From Nyssa sinensis (Eukaryota > Streptophyta > Magnoliopsida > Cornales > Nyssaceae), in assembly GCA_008638375.1 (NCBI GenBank), contig CM018043.1, positions 56,066,947 to 56,130,946 of the forward strand: a DNA stretch of 64,000 nt, written 5' to 3'. The translations under genes and the position numbers were made by a program. Below, in pieces: positions 12,871 through 25,674 of the stretch; positions within the stretch are counted from its first letter, which is position 1, and every line of letters begins with the position of its first letter. The notes under the pieces are model-generated. The model did no database searches and was not told the origin of the DNA. It saw only the letters and a list, made by a program, of their open reading frames with translations.

Positions 12871-15600
12871 TATTAATAGAAATTAGAGTTCTTTGATGTG
12901 AATGTGAGTTCATCGGTAATTTTGTATGTTGAAAATTTGTGATACATGTTTAATACCATAGTTGTTAGAGACGATAACTTGGACTAAGAAAACAAAATTG
13001 CCAAAGCGATGCATGCCTGCTTAAAACCAAATAGTTAAACAGTTACTTATCTAATTGGTAGAACTTCTTTACTAGTATTGTTATTTAAATTTTTATAATT
13101 TTCAAAAAATTGTTGACATTTAACTTTTTTTTACTAAATTAAACTATGTTGAAGTAATTATTTTAATGCCTTTTGAATTATTTTTAAAGAAAAAACTATG
13201 AGGAATTATTAAAATTTTTAATGTATAAGCAAAATAAAAGAAAGACAACAATTTATTGTAAAAATTTTGAATAAAATCTAAAAATTAGAATTAATGATAA
13301 AAAATTATTAAAAATTCTTCGGGCTTAAATTGAATCTAGCACCAATGAATTTTGATTCAGATTAGACTCGAATTGAGTTTTTAGGTCCAAAGTGAAGGTC
13401 GGTCTCAAGTTGAATTTGATATTAATAAATTTTAATTTAAGTCAAACTCGAGCTAGGTTATCAAGTTCAAAATCAAATTTAGATTAATTATTTTAAAATT
13501 TAAACTCACGGTGTATATGTTTCTATCCAAACCATAATTAATTAACTGGCCAGGACCAACAAGTTGGCGGAAAGTTGCTGATTCGAATGCTTATACATCA
13601 TATGGTCGGCATTCAAGAAAGGAGCTACGTATCATTCATTTGGTAGACCGTCCAGGCAGAAGATTCTATCATTCTACGGTCCTAATCTTATCGAGAAACC
13701 GATTGGACGGTTTGGTGAAGATGACGTTCTCACTCAACAACCAACAGTTCGTTTTCACAGTTTAATGCAAATTCTCACAGTTTTTCTATGGATTGATTTA
13801 AAAAAATTCAAATAAAATAATTTTAAAATATCTTGTTTGAATTTTCAAGAAAAATAAAAAACATAAATTAGGAGAAAAAGATTGAGTTATTAACCTCATT
13901 TTTTCCTTCTAAAAATGGACAAATTGCAGAGAAAATACACTTTGTTTAGTGAATTTTTTAAAATATCAATTCTTAAATGCATGTTTTAGAAATTAGGATA
14001 ACTATTGTTCTTTTCAAAGTTCATAAACAAAAATTATTGTATAATTGTTAAATTATTTTATATACAATTTCTTCAATTTTTTCTCATCTACTGGTTATGG
14101 AAAAAAATAATGATTTTTCTTATTTGACGTTAAATAATGATGTTAAATCCTTTAATATCAAATGTTAAATTTCTTAATTGGTATCAGAATTATTTTAAAT
14201 TTAACATTTAATATTAAAGGATTTAAATCCAACAATTACTTTATTTTAGTTTCTTTAATCACTACTGCTGATTATTCCAATTATATTGTAACAATTAATT
14301 AATTTTTCAATTGAAACTGTTGGATATTGGGTCGGGTTGGATCCGAATTCATAGTCATTGGGGCATCTACAAAGTTTGAATGAGAGTTATAATAAGATTA
14401 AAACTCTTATCATTATTTAGTTGGTTTTGAATTTGAACCAACGCAGCTATTTATCGTACGTTATGATTGCGGGATAAGTGTGGAAAAAGATTTTAGTTAT
14501 CGCGAAACTCTCATGGCTCCCAAGTTCTCTTTGAGATTCTTTTGAGGCTACCATTTACGCCTCTGGATTTGGATTGTGAAAAAACATAGAAGACTCATAT
14601 TGTAGTCATTCTATTACCGAGAAAGTTCTATCCATGGGGATCCAGTTGTTATCAGAAAGTCGTAACACAAGCAAAGATCTTCCGCTTCTTCGAATCCGAT
14701 TGAAAGAGGTAACCAAGTTCACACCCGATTTTTATATATTTTTTCATTAGAAACAATAATAAATGTGTTGGATCCGGTTGTCTATTTGTTATTTGACAAC
14801 GTATAATTAATCATAATTGATCATGCTTATATTACAAATCATTTCGAATTATCACTAAAATTATAGAGTCTTTCACATTAATAAAATGATTATCAGAACT
14901 AAAAAAGAAAATACCAAAGAGGGGAACAAAAAATAAAAAAGAGAAACAAGCGTGTATTTTTATATAAGTCGCCGTATAAGCTATGCATTTGAGACAAATG
15001 CGACCTAAATTCTAACATATTCAAATCTCATAATTAAAATTACAAACTATTTTGCTGAGCTAACTTATTTGAGCTTAGTCCTTCCTTAATTTGACAAGTC
15101 CTGCCATTAATTTGATCAATGCTCTATCTTACAATTATTTGTTGCAAAAATCAATATGAATGGGATAAGAATACAAGAAAGATCATATGTTGGACCCACC
15201 AAAGGCGGTTAGCTACCTTGAAAGGAGACTGAAAAATCTCTCCGACTTAGAAATGTCAATGGTCAAGATTTCCGGCCATCCTTTACCATTGTTTTGGTCC
15301 TTTTTTGCTCCAACGGTCATCCCGACGGCAATTGCATAAGCAGTTTTCAAAGTACTGCATGAGGAATCAAAAAGGGGTCGGGTTTTGTCACCTGTAGTCC
15401 GACCCGGCTGTTTTTCGTCCACCATTTGGATACAAGACGAATAAATTAATCAGAACCGTCCAAATTCATGACGTTCCTCCAAAAAAATGTTTTGACTTTG
15501 GGTGGCGACTGATTGATTCAGTAACTTGGGCCGCCTCTTGACAATTTGACATCAAAAGGTGGGAACACGAGATCGCATTCGAGAAGACTGTTCAAGATTT
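12870..15600. other. Intergenic sequence with foldback and GC-richer patches
   Basis: No gene recognised. A foldback lies at about 14125-14225, with arms around 'gttaaatcctttaatat' and 'atattaaaggattta'. Patches of higher GC at about 13545-13760, 14330-14730 and 15180-15600 read like decayed LTR or promoter sequence; none has a clear boundary, target duplication or long frame. A 70-codon minus-strand frame (15213-15425) matches nothing I know. Confidence 0.4.
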
Positions 15601-15609
15601 GTCGACATA

Positions 15610-15832
15610 CATATGAATATAAAGATTTTTTTCAAGTTTTTAAACTAATATAAAAAAGTTTGAAAAAGTTAGTCAAAATTTTAAATATGTAAAAAAAAAA
15701 AAAAAAAAACTTGAAAGGGACACTTTTATCATTTAAAAAAATAAGAGAGGTTACTGTCATTTTAAAAATTTCAAGTGAAGTCTATATAATTATCAAAATT
15801 TTCAAAAAATATTAATATTATTCACCTTATAT
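15610..15832. mobile_element. Mutator-like MITE, right-half fragment
   Basis: The right portion of the family seen at 11629-12174: an A-rich interior, 'tgtcattttaaaaatttcaag', 'ataattatcaaaattttcaaa' and a terminus 'attattcacc'. The left terminus is missing. It is followed at once by a TA microsatellite. Confidence 0.5.
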
Positions 15833-16052
15833 ATATATATATATGTATTGAATAAGTGCTTATCACATTAAACGTTTAAATTTAGAACAGTAAAACCAAC
15901 CAAGTTGTATAAAATCACTTCATAATCAATTCGACTACTCTCGTTCGAAGTCAATTTGTGAGACAAATAAATTAAATTTGAATATATTTTAAAACCCAAT
16001 AATTTATTGAAATCTATTCGAACCAGACTTGATAAGTCAATTATAAATCTAA

Positions 16053-16055
<3 letters not shown>

Positions 16056-16087
<32 letters not shown>
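16056..16087. repeat. (TA)n microsatellite
   Basis: About 16 AT units. It makes part of the frame 16007-16216 look like a YIYIYI peptide, which is an artefact of the repeat. Confidence 0.95.
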
Positions 16088-16091
<4 letters not shown>

Positions 16092-16585
16092 CAAGTTACT
16101 CATGCTCAATTAGAATAGAGATTCGTTCGAAAAATAAACAAGTAACACAATTCGAAACTCAATATTTTAGCGAGTTACAAATAATTCATTGTTCATATGA
16201 CTCAACTCATTTATAATTTTATTTAAATTTATATAACACCTAATATAATTAAAAATGTTAAAAGTCCACGACCTAGATTTACTTTACAACAATCAGAAAA
16301 GTTACTAATGAAAAGCAATATCTGTACTAAAAACAAAATTAATGATGATATTTACTGTTGTCAATTTTTAATCGAAGAGATCAATGGTGAAGATCCTCTA
16401 ATCAGTCGCTTGTAAAAGGAAATAGTTAAGAAGATCATTGGAGAGAGTCTGATGAAATTTTTTTTGATAGCTAAGTCAGTAAAGTTTTTAGAAAAAAATT
16501 AAATTATAACTTAGGTTAAAAGTTACGAGGTACCTTGATAGGTCAAGCTGGGGTACTTTCATAGATTCAAGAATGTTATTCTTCA

Positions 16586-16908
16586 TAGGATTTGTAGGAA
16601 TCGTGTTTATTCCATTGTAATAATTTTTTAATTGGATTTTGCTCGTGAACTCTATACTGATATTGAAATATCTTTTCAACACCTAGTCTAGTCTATTAGA
16701 GAATATAATAATAAAATTACATACACTCTAATAGCTTAATTGGATTTTGCTCTAATAGGATTTGTGGGAATCGTGTTTATTCCATTGTAATAATTTTTAA
16801 TTGGATTTTGCTCGTGAACTCTATACCGATACTGAAATATCCTTTCGACACCTCGTCTAGTCTGTTAGAGAATATAATAATAAAATTATACACATTCTAA
16901 TAGCTTAA
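16586..16908. repeat. ~169-bp tandem duplication including part of a TRIM LTR
   Basis: The segment from 'taggatttgtaggaatcgtg' (16586) to 'taatagcttaa' (about 16740) recurs from 16756 to about 16908 with a few mismatches and one indel. The right end of each copy contains the first ~44 bases of the TRIM LTR that starts intact at 16863; the left copy carries this LTR start at 16694. The duplication therefore took in the insertion-site flank plus the LTR head, and happened after the TRIM inserted. Confidence 0.8.
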
Positions 16909-17110
16909 GCTTTTAGATGAGTTGGTGGTTTCACATGGTATCAGAACAGGCCAAAGGTCTTGAGTTCAAATCTCACCGTCATTCAAAAAATATGAATTGA
17001 CACGTGTAGGCTCAAAGTGACCATACGTGAGGAGGCGTGTTAGAGAATATAATAATAAAATTACACCATTTTTAATAACTTAAATTTTTAGATGAGTTGG
17101 TAGTTTCACA
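16863..17110 (+). mobile_element. TRIM retrotransposon with 73-bp LTRs
   Basis: A complete 248-bp terminal-repeat retrotransposon in miniature. LTR1 is 16863-16935 and LTR2 is 17038-17110, both 73 bp, starting TGTTAGAGAA and ending TTTCACA. Directly after LTR1 is tggtatcagaacagg (16936-16950), close to the primer-binding site complementary to plant initiator methionine tRNA. The internal region is only ~100 bp and non-coding. A perfect 5-bp target duplication TAGTC lies at 16858-16862 and 17111-17115. Such elements depend on enzymes from other retrotransposons. Confidence 0.92.
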
Positions 17111-17115
17111 TAGTC

Positions 17116-18579
17116 TAGGACCTTATCTTATGAAGTGGAGAGATCAAAAACTTCCCATGGTGATTTAATTTAGTTCAAGTGTCATTATTAATGTGATTAG
17201 ATTATTTTGGGCACACCAATATTTAACAATTTTAATGAACATTGGATTGATTCTGAAAAATAAGGGAGGTTAGCCAGGGACTGTTGAAAAGAGAGAAGAA
17301 AAAGAAAAAAAATAGAGAATTAATGATTGAATCCGAAATATAGTAAATTTCTTATTTGCTAAACCTTTGCCAAAATTCATATATAATTGATCCGTGGATG
17401 CTATCAGTTGATCCATTAGGATAATCAAAGAAAAGACAATCGTATGGTTACATGAATTTGAGATTTATCTAAAGCTATAAAAATCAATGAAGTGACTAAA
17501 GTTTGGTTTGTAATTGCCCGGTTATAAATTATTTGAAATTGATCCGTAAAATAAATAAGTTAATATTAAATATATTTTGAAATTTGTTAATTTATTGAAT
17601 TTAGTTTCAATTCGACTCGATAAGTTAATAAGTAATTTAATACTACAAAAAAAAACTAAACTTTTCAAATTCGGCACGCAATCAGTTCCATCAAAAGTTC
17701 ATTCCAGGCCATTAAAAAAAACAATCGTTTCTGATCCGCTCAAGAAATAAACAAATCAAATTTGATTACAATTTTGACTCAGCCTCTTGGTCGCCTCCTT
17801 TGTGACTCAAACTCGTGACGTAGTGTCCGGTCTAATATCAAATATTGTGAATCTAATTAATACGCCAAAAGTCTCAGAATTTATAAAACATATGAGATCA
17901 AGTCTTTTAATTATTTATAATTATAACATCTTGCTATTGGCCTATGTTGCAATCACCGGTTTACTTGGTGTTTTGAACGTTCTCTTGCCATTGCTTTTTT
18001 TTTTTTCAAACTATTTTCTTTTTTTGCCTTCTAACATCATTCATAGCAAGAAAATATAACTCTTTAGGAAAATCAGGTAGGTAGCCAAACTATTTTATCC
18101 CTCAAATGATGAGCATTATTAGCCAATCATTTGTTGTTAAATTTGCTTGAATTTGATTGCTAATCTTTTATTCCTAATAATATTTACACAATTCTGAAGA
18201 ATATTAAAATCATTTCTTGAACAGCTCTGTTTTTTCAACACAATATCAATAATTAATCTAAAGTCATCTTCAATATCTAGTTTTATAAGCTTTTAATTGA
18301 AGAATTGACAATTAACCCTTATACTAATTAAATAATGCCTAATAAATATATCTTGTCGCATCTCTAACTATGACTCCTACTCTACTTGAAAGATTATTAC
18401 TTATTATTTGATATCCATCAAAATTTTATTTAATTTTTCAATAGAAAGAATTCATCTAATAAATCTTGTCCTTTTATGCTTACCAAACTTAAATCCCTAA
18501 ACATAGATAGTAGTTACTTTTTCTATGATTTTAAAAGGAATAAAGTTATCTCTCCTAGAAACTCAGTCATTACAATGTC
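17116..18579. other. AT-rich intergenic sequence
   Basis: No gene recognised. The hydrophobic 90-codon frame at 17787-18059 (+) is low-complexity, with a T-run-encoded FFFF tract, and is not supported as a gene. Confidence 0.5.
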
Positions 18580-18589
18580 ATTATATTTG

Positions 18590-18880
18590 TAAAAAATTAT
18601 TAACTATTTTTTTTATAAAGACCATGACTATACGTCTCCCGAGATTGAAGTTTCCCTAACCTATTCACAATGTCAATATCTTCATTACTTGGTATTTCAC
18701 AAGATTCTCTAATTAGATTCCACACATATTTTGTAGCCTTGCATTTCAAAAAAAATGCGAATCTCATTTGTGCACAAGTCACAATAATTACCCGCATGTA
18801 TACCTCTTCTATTAAGCATTTCTTTAAAGAGAACTCGATTCTTAATAATAATACACTATGAAAATATACACTTACATGGA
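18590..18880 (-). pseudogene. Degenerate LINE reverse-transcriptase tail (zf-RVT)
   Basis: Read on the minus strand across two frames, the sequence resembles the zinc-binding C-terminal region of plant LINE ORF2 proteins: a basic RRGIHAG-like lead, a CDLC pair, then a CKATKYVWNLI-like block. A 95-codon frame (18600-18887) carries the second half, and the CDLC part lies in another frame, so the copy is frameshifted. No 5' part, poly(A) or target duplication was found. The family call rests on motif layout alone. Confidence 0.5.
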
Positions 18881-20420
18881 TCTCCACACCGATTATCTCT
18901 GGCCAATCTTATGACAAACTTTTGAGAAAAAGACATTCTTTTTCTATCTTTCACATGAGTTCCCAACTACCTTTTAATGGTTTTAGTTAAAAGTTGAAAC
19001 AGATTGTTTTTAGAATCTGTAATGATATTTTTAACAATATTAGTTGTTTCAAGTATAAGTTTTAAGTGATTATCTTTTCCAAAAAAACAAAAATATTAAT
19101 TATGGAAAACGAGAAAAACGGTGAAAGATTGGTGTTGATAGAATGAAAGAAAATAAAGTCTAAAAAATACATAATCTTTTGTGGTTGGCCTCTATTTTCA
19201 ATCAGCCATTAATTAGTGTTGCTTTCACAAAAATTTAGTTATCAGGTTACAGTTTCACAGCAGAATCTTTTCTTGTTGGTGATTCTGACCTCTACGATTG
19301 AGATTTCCCCACCACCAGCCAAAATCATGTTTTTTTTATTTAATTCAAGTGTATATATGACTTGTGTTTTGTTTGGCTACTATCTATTTTAATAATTCAA
19401 ATTGTTCAAAATATGTGATCTAAATTATTAAAAAATAGTATTTTATTATTAGAATAAAATTATCAAAATAATAATAATTTTTTGATATTATAGTACTGCT
19501 AAAATTTAATTTTAACAGTACTAAAATAATTTTTACTACTGGAGTTGGTTTTATTTGTTGGGGCTAACCTAATTGACCACTCATGTTTCATTTCAAAAGA
19601 AACGTGATGAATTTGAGTTTCACTCTCTTATTAGGAAGATGTAAGAATTATTTTCACTCAATCATGAGCTGAATTGAGTTGCTTTCAAGGGTTATATTTG
19701 AAAGACTTTTAGTCTGAGTTTGTCTAGAGTTGATTGTGTTGGTTGATTGCAATATATTAGAGTATTTAATTAATTGATTGACTGTAATTCATATATCGTA
19801 TTACTACATCCCTTCGTTCAAAAAAAAAAAAAAATGTCTAAATAGGACTAATTACAATTATGATAATTTTGATGAGATCGTTATTTAAATCAAAGGTTTT
19901 TTTGTAGAAATTATAGAAAAGGGAAGTCTTTGTTCTCTTCTGCTCCAATCCACATGCATTTGAAATATTTCATAAAATTACTTACATCCTCTCACATATG
20001 AGTTGGAATGCAAGAATATAAAACCCATTTCAAGAGAGTGAAAATAACAATTCTTAAATGAAAATAACACAAATAATATATTAAAAAATATTATTGATGA
20101 CATCAATTCCACCTAATAGTGATTTTTAAGACTTGTTTAAGGAAAATCAGAATTCTGTAAAATACAGATGAATTAATTTATATTCTTAATTATTTAACAA
20201 TTATGTATTGTTCACGTGTAGTCTTAAAAAAATATTTAAAATCTCAATAAAGTGAGGACAAAAATTAAAGAGCCGATTTTATCATTTGTTTAAGAAAAAG
20301 ACTTATCAATACTTTTTAGAAGAGTACAACTGGTAATTAATGGCATCTTTGCATTTCACAGATGATGATCGAACAAGGTCATAAAATGTTCAGATTAAAT
20401 GCAACAATCGCAAACAAAGG
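18881..20420. other. AT-rich intergenic sequence
   Basis: Nothing recognised with confidence. Around 19565-19690 there is a weak box-A/box-B-like layout similar to the one at 12716, too diverged to call. Confidence 0.5.
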
Positions 20421-20425
20421 AGAGG

Positions 20426-21641
20426 TGATAACTGGTTAAAAAATGTGTATTTATTTTGTTAATTTTAGATATTCTTGCATTTTTATTATTTTAATTTATA
20501 CAATCTATATGCATTTGCTAGTTAATTCTTATTTTATCTTTTTGCAGAGAAAACTTGACAAAGTTGATGATTTAGTGGTAGATTTGGAGCAAAAGGAAAA
20601 TATTGGGCTTTGAAGTGCTAAAAGAAGTGGAAAACAAGTGATTTTGGGTTAGAAGAGAGGCTTGGTCCATATGTTGGTGGACCAGGGCCTATTTTGGCAT
20701 TATAGGTTCTATTTTGGAGCACTTTAGACTCCCTTTTTGGGCCCCTAATATCTAATTACGGGATTTTATTTTATTTTTCTGAATTCTTATGTTGTGGAGG
20801 TATTTTTGGAAAAGAGGGGAATAATATTAGGAGCTAGGGTTTTGGAAAAGGAGGAGGCCGTTTTGGGAAATCTAGACGAGGAGAAGAAGAAAGGAGACGA
20901 CTCAAAAGAAGAAGATGAAGAACTCCATGGCTATGATGGTCTCCTCTTCCACTATCATGGGCTAAGTCTCTCTCATTCCTAGGGTTTAGATGAAACCCTA
21001 GTCAAGTAATATTGTTTCTTTGTATTTTATTTTTGGGTTAATTAATTTTGGATGTTGATTGTATGACGTTAGGATTTTATTAAAGTATTGATCGTATTAT
21101 TCAGTTTCACGTAATCAATTTCTGTGATTTTGTTTATGTGGTTATACAATAGTAATATGTGTACATACATCAAAACCGTAGGACGAGTCATAACTCAGAG
21201 AAAACAAATTGTGACTATGACCTTAGAATTAGCGTAGACAATTTGTGTTGACGAAAGATGATTCGTGCTTAGGGTTTTGGTGCGTGATTTTCTTAATGAT
21301 TGTATTGAGGCTTGTAGCCAAAATACATCTTTTACATCCAAATTTAATGGCTCAAGAATTAATACAATTGAAGCTAGTTACAAGATTAGCGGTGGATTCA
21401 ACACCCTAAGAATCCTCTTTCAATTTGATTCCTCATTAATTTAGTTAAATATTTGCTTTAAGTATAGTTCTCATTTAATTTTAGGAAAGAATCAACAAAC
21501 AATTACTCTTTGTGAATTTGAATTAAAGTTAATCTCAACTTTGGGTTTTTAAACAGTTAACAGTCTCAGTGGGTTCGACCCTTACTTCTCTACTATACTA
21601 GTAGTTTAGTTTGGTAATTTGATTGATTTCACGACAAATCA
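20426..21641 (+). mobile_element. Solo LTR, family A, copy 2
   Basis: A 1,216-bp copy of the LTR at 3112-4325, beginning TGATAACTGG and ending ACGACAAATCA. It is flanked by a perfect 5-bp target duplication AGAGG (20421-20425 and 21642-21646). The different target sites of the two copies show independent insertions rather than a segmental duplication. No internal domain is present. Both copies carry a short block 'aagatgaagaactccatggc' and a 'cctagggtttagatgaaacc' block, which are family features and not host genes. Confidence 0.93.
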
Positions 21642-21646
21642 AGAGG

Positions 21647-23312
21647 TCCACTTTCTAAGCATCCTATGCAAAAGGTGGAGTAGTTATTGGAAACAAGTCT
21701 CTAAGGTAGTAAAAACTAAATTCATATTTGTGCATATCATATTATGAAAAAATATTAAATAGCCATGAATTAGTATTTTTAACGATGAGATTGATAATCA
21801 CGTATAAAATAATAGTTTATTCTTGTTATCGTCGGAGTACATTACTCTAGCATTGAATTTATTTCATTTCATTTCTAAAAAAAATATGAAAATAAATTTT
21901 GAATCTTTAGCATAATTCTATACGTCTGGTAATTTCACTTCCGAGCAGGATAAAAGATCTCATTGAAGCTGCTAATCTCATGCATACTGTATGCACATCT
22001 GGTTGCACAAATTGCATAGTGTCATAAATAGCTACTCCAGGTAGTATTCAAAATTTGCTCCTACCACATAGCAATGATGGAACACTATTTTTATTTTTAT
22101 TTTCATGTGACGAACTCTATAGTTTTAATATTTTGTAGAACTTACGTAAAACTTACAACATTGTTAAAATTATTATAAATAAAAAATTTAATAATAAAAT
22201 AAAATAAAATTATGATTGTCAAAATCACATACTGACATGTAACATAAATTTTAAATTAAAATATTATCCTGATTGATATTTTTAATATATATTTAAAATT
22301 AATTTATATTTATATGACTACTGAATTTTTTCACGCTAACTTGATTATTGAACTTCTTTTCAAATCATAAAAGCCGTTTACAAGCCCATGAAAATTGAAA
22401 TAATCTCACCCAGCTAAATCAGGTACGAGAACACTTATAAATTGACGTGTAAAAGTACCCTCAAATCTTGGGAGTAGCCGACTTTCAAAAGTAAATAATA
22501 AGATAACGATGACGTTATGGTGATGATTTAACACGCAAGATCACTAATCTAATCTTAATTATAAAGAATAATCATTTTGAGTGTACTTAATGCATATATT
22601 ATAACAACTAAGAAAAAGAATTTCATGTCTAAACAACAGATGTTAAACTATATATTTGAAGGTGAGAGTGAGATTAAACTGATAAATGGTTATGAGGTCC
22701 AACTCCACCATGACAATGACTTCAACTCTCTCACCTTTCACCCAAACCCTTGTGCGCACATATCAACTCAGAATAAAAATATAAAAGAATAAATACAATA
22801 ATTTTATAATTAAAGATTTAGGATATCAAATATGTACTATATCACACGTGTTCCCACCACCATATTTCATCTTATCATCTTTCAAGGAAAAAGGTTCAAT
22901 AACATGATAAGATGATATGAAAAAATTTAATATTATTACAAGTTAAATTCTGATTAAGATATTATAATGATATCATTCGTATCACAAATTTAAAATTAAT
23001 TTACATAACTATCGGCTACCTTATCACTTGACTTCTTCTCCATTCTTCAAATATAGAAAAATTATTATATGATCTGAGACCAAGAGTCTTGACTAATCAT
23101 AAAATGACATATATAAAAAATGTTAACTTTGTAAAAGATAATAAAATATCTTTTATTAACATGATACTATATGACTAATTAAAAGCATTGAATTGATAAA
23201 TGATCCAACATCATACAATAAATTCTCTTAAGCATAAATCCGAACGTATGACTCGTGCAGGTTAGATTTCGGTCATATTTTATAGGCCGCTGGTCATCGT
23301 GGCTACTGCAGA
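21647..23312. other. AT-rich intergenic sequence
   Basis: No gene or structured element recognised. The 71-codon frame at 22577-22792 has no family resemblance. Confidence 0.5.
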
Positions 23313-23314
23313 TA

Positions 23315-23379
<65 letters not shown>
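23313..23379. repeat. Compound (TA)n(GA)n microsatellite
   Basis: About 12 TA units followed by about 21 GA units, with a clean switch at about 23336. It is likely length-polymorphic. Confidence 0.95.
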
Positions 23380-23381
<2 letters not shown>

Positions 23382-25123
23382 ATTTTAGTAGTTGGCTAGT
23401 TGTAATCCAACCAGAAATAAGACAAGGATTTAAAACGGAAAGGCAAAAGTAGGTAACACTCTTCTTGGTAATGCATAGAATGATGATTCAAACTGTTAAT
23501 CATCGATCATCTGCTAATGTAAAAATTAATAGTTTTAGATGCCACAATATATCATATTTGGCCGAGGGGTCTCGGACGCCGACATAAACCCAACCAACTT
23601 GTCAATTCATATTGAATAGCACTCAAAATAATTTTCATTGATAAAATGAGATGAGATGATATGATAATCCGACTAAACACTTAAAATATTATGTACAAAC
23701 TTGCAATAAATTATGTGATACGGCGTTATATTTATTTAACTTGTCAATTCAATTTACTAATTCTATTTACCCATGTTAATTTTAACTGCTTTAGTCATCT
23801 CAAACAGTAACTCAAAAATATAATTAAATTTAAATAAAAATTTTATTTAAATTTAATATTTTTCAATAATCACTTAATTTTTACTTAAATTTTTTGAAAA
23901 AATTTTCTCAATGTTTAAAAAAAAAGTTATCACGTCACAAAAATTTTAAATTTGCTTTAAACGGTGATTTGGGTCTATAAATTATATTAGACTAATTTGA
24001 ATTTGAGTAAAATGAATTTAGTATGAATTTGAGTTTACTCTTACAATTTTTTTTTAAAATTTTTAACTTGAATTTGAGTCTGGATTTTGTTCTTCACTGA
24101 AAATGTCTGAATCATGGGAATGTGTTTCACGCGTTAGTGAAGATAATAAAATTGGAAGAATTAAGGGGAAAAAAATTAAATTAATGTACTTGTTCCCGTC
24201 ACATTCCAATGCATGAGGAATGCATTAATTGCTTTGGCGTTGTACCAGCATGATTTATTCCTACACCTAACAAAAATTAATTTCCAATTTTGGTGGGCAT
24301 GTATTTGGACGTTTTGTACCTACCAAATTTCTGGGTTTGCTTGATTAGTTCCTCACTGTCTTGATCATTTTGTGGATAAAAGAGAATGGGTGAAGTAAAA
24401 GTTTATTTCGAGTTCATTACAACTCTACAAACCGTTTCAGTTGTTTAATTTAACCCCTTCTTCTTGAAGGTTGTGAAGATCATTTAATGGGTTCATATCT
24501 TACATCTGAAAATGAAATCCATACATTCCTAAATTTTTCAGTAAAATTCTTTCTCAAGTATATACCCTCCAATATTTGCAAACTACTTTGTACATCTATA
24601 CATACATGCATTTATAACTACACATATACATACCTATATACACACAAAGATATTTTAGAATAGTCACAGATATGAAAAACTAAGGAAAAAGTTAATAACA
24701 TTTCTCTGTAAACTGTAAACATATATTTGACTAATGGTAAAAAAAAAAAAAATACTATTGAAAGTGTAAGTGTAAATCCCAAAATTAATCCTTGTGATTA
24801 TTACAAACATTTATTATAATTTATATATTTCTAAATTTTATTTAGACTTTAACTCTCATATCCACTAATTTTCTGAAGACAAGTTCATCTATACATTCCA
24901 ACTATGTATGTATATAAGATAATAAAATTTCAGAAATTTGTATGTCAATTTAGTCCATAAAAGTCACAAAAAAAAATATTATTTTGCCAAATTGACAAAC
25001 TATCAGTCAAGGCAATATACAAGTCAACACAAAAACTTTCAGAATTTTCACATTCCAAGTTCTATCCATCAATGTGAAATCTTGTACCGACATTAAAAAA
25101 TTCTTAGATTGGACTGCATTAAC
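23380..25123. other. AT-rich sequence upstream of F5H
   Basis: No gene seen. This is the distal 5' region of the F5H gene. Confidence 0.5.
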
Positions 25124-25293
25124 AGTAATGCTATACTTACTTAAAATTTTTATCAAAAGTGTTTACACAATTGATGTGACAGTATTGTATTAGTTTTATA
25201 TCACGTCATGACGTGATATAAAACTAATATAATACTGGCACATCAGTTATATAAATATTTTTGATAAAATTATTAAGTCAGCATAACATTACT
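25124..25293. mobile_element. Long-hairpin foldback MITE in F5H upstream region
   Basis: A ~170-bp near-perfect palindrome. Arms of ~85 bp run from agtaatgctatac to the central acgtcatgacgt (about 25205-25216) and back out to gcataacattact. The centre carries two ACGTCA/TGACGT cores, which are bZIP-type binding sequences. It lies 380-550 bp upstream of the F5H start codon. No target duplication could be resolved, so the superfamily is open. Confidence 0.75.
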
Positions 25294-25543
25294 TTTGTAC
25301 TAATATTCAAGTATAAGCATGATTTATCTTTTTTGCTAAGTTATTTTACACATAATATTCAATTTAATTAAAAGAAATACTATGACTTAATAGTTTAATT
25401 TCATTTGAGAATGACGCGTTTAACATTTGTTACGAGTCGTTCATCCTAATGTTCATTAGTTTGGAGATAATATAATCTTATTTTTTTAATGATTAATACA
25501 CTAAATAAACTATACATGTGTGCTAATAAAGAACAGTATCCAA

Positions 25544-25550
25544 ACCAACT
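25544..25550 (+). promoter_or_regulatory. AC/SMRE-type MYB site in F5H promoter
   Basis: ACCAACT fits the secondary-wall MYB-responsive consensus ACC(A/T)A(A/C)(T/C), within the context ccaaaccaact. It lies ~125 bp upstream of the start codon and ~40 bp upstream of the TATA box, a plausible place for lignin-pathway MYB control. A 7-bp match alone is weak evidence. Confidence 0.45.
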
Positions 25551-25589
25551 TGTGCCAACGACATCTACACCCCCAAAAAAAAAAACTTG

Positions 25590-25597
25590 TATATAAG
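25590..25597 (+). promoter_or_regulatory. TATA box of the F5H gene
   Basis: TATATAAG lies ~80 bp upstream of the F5H ATG, leaving room for a 5' leader of about 50 bases. The leader just before the ATG is purine-rich (gagagatagagagaaaca). Confidence 0.75.
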
Positions 25598-25674
25598 GCC
25601 TCACAATATCTACCAAAAACTAGCAACATTTTGAGTTGCAGATTCATTTCCCCCTAGAGAGATAGAGAGAAACA

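Noticed and set aside
14330..14760. Possible complete copia-type LTR starting TGTTGGATATTGGG
   Set aside because: No consistent end or flanking duplication was found; left as an unexplained GC-richer patch.
17787..18059. 90-codon hydrophobic + frame
   Set aside because: Low-complexity AT-rich sequence; the membrane-like stretch comes from T-rich codons.
23336..23379. Regular short-period repeat as a possible CRISPR-like array
   Set aside because: It is a simple GA microsatellite without spacers, in a plant nuclear genome.
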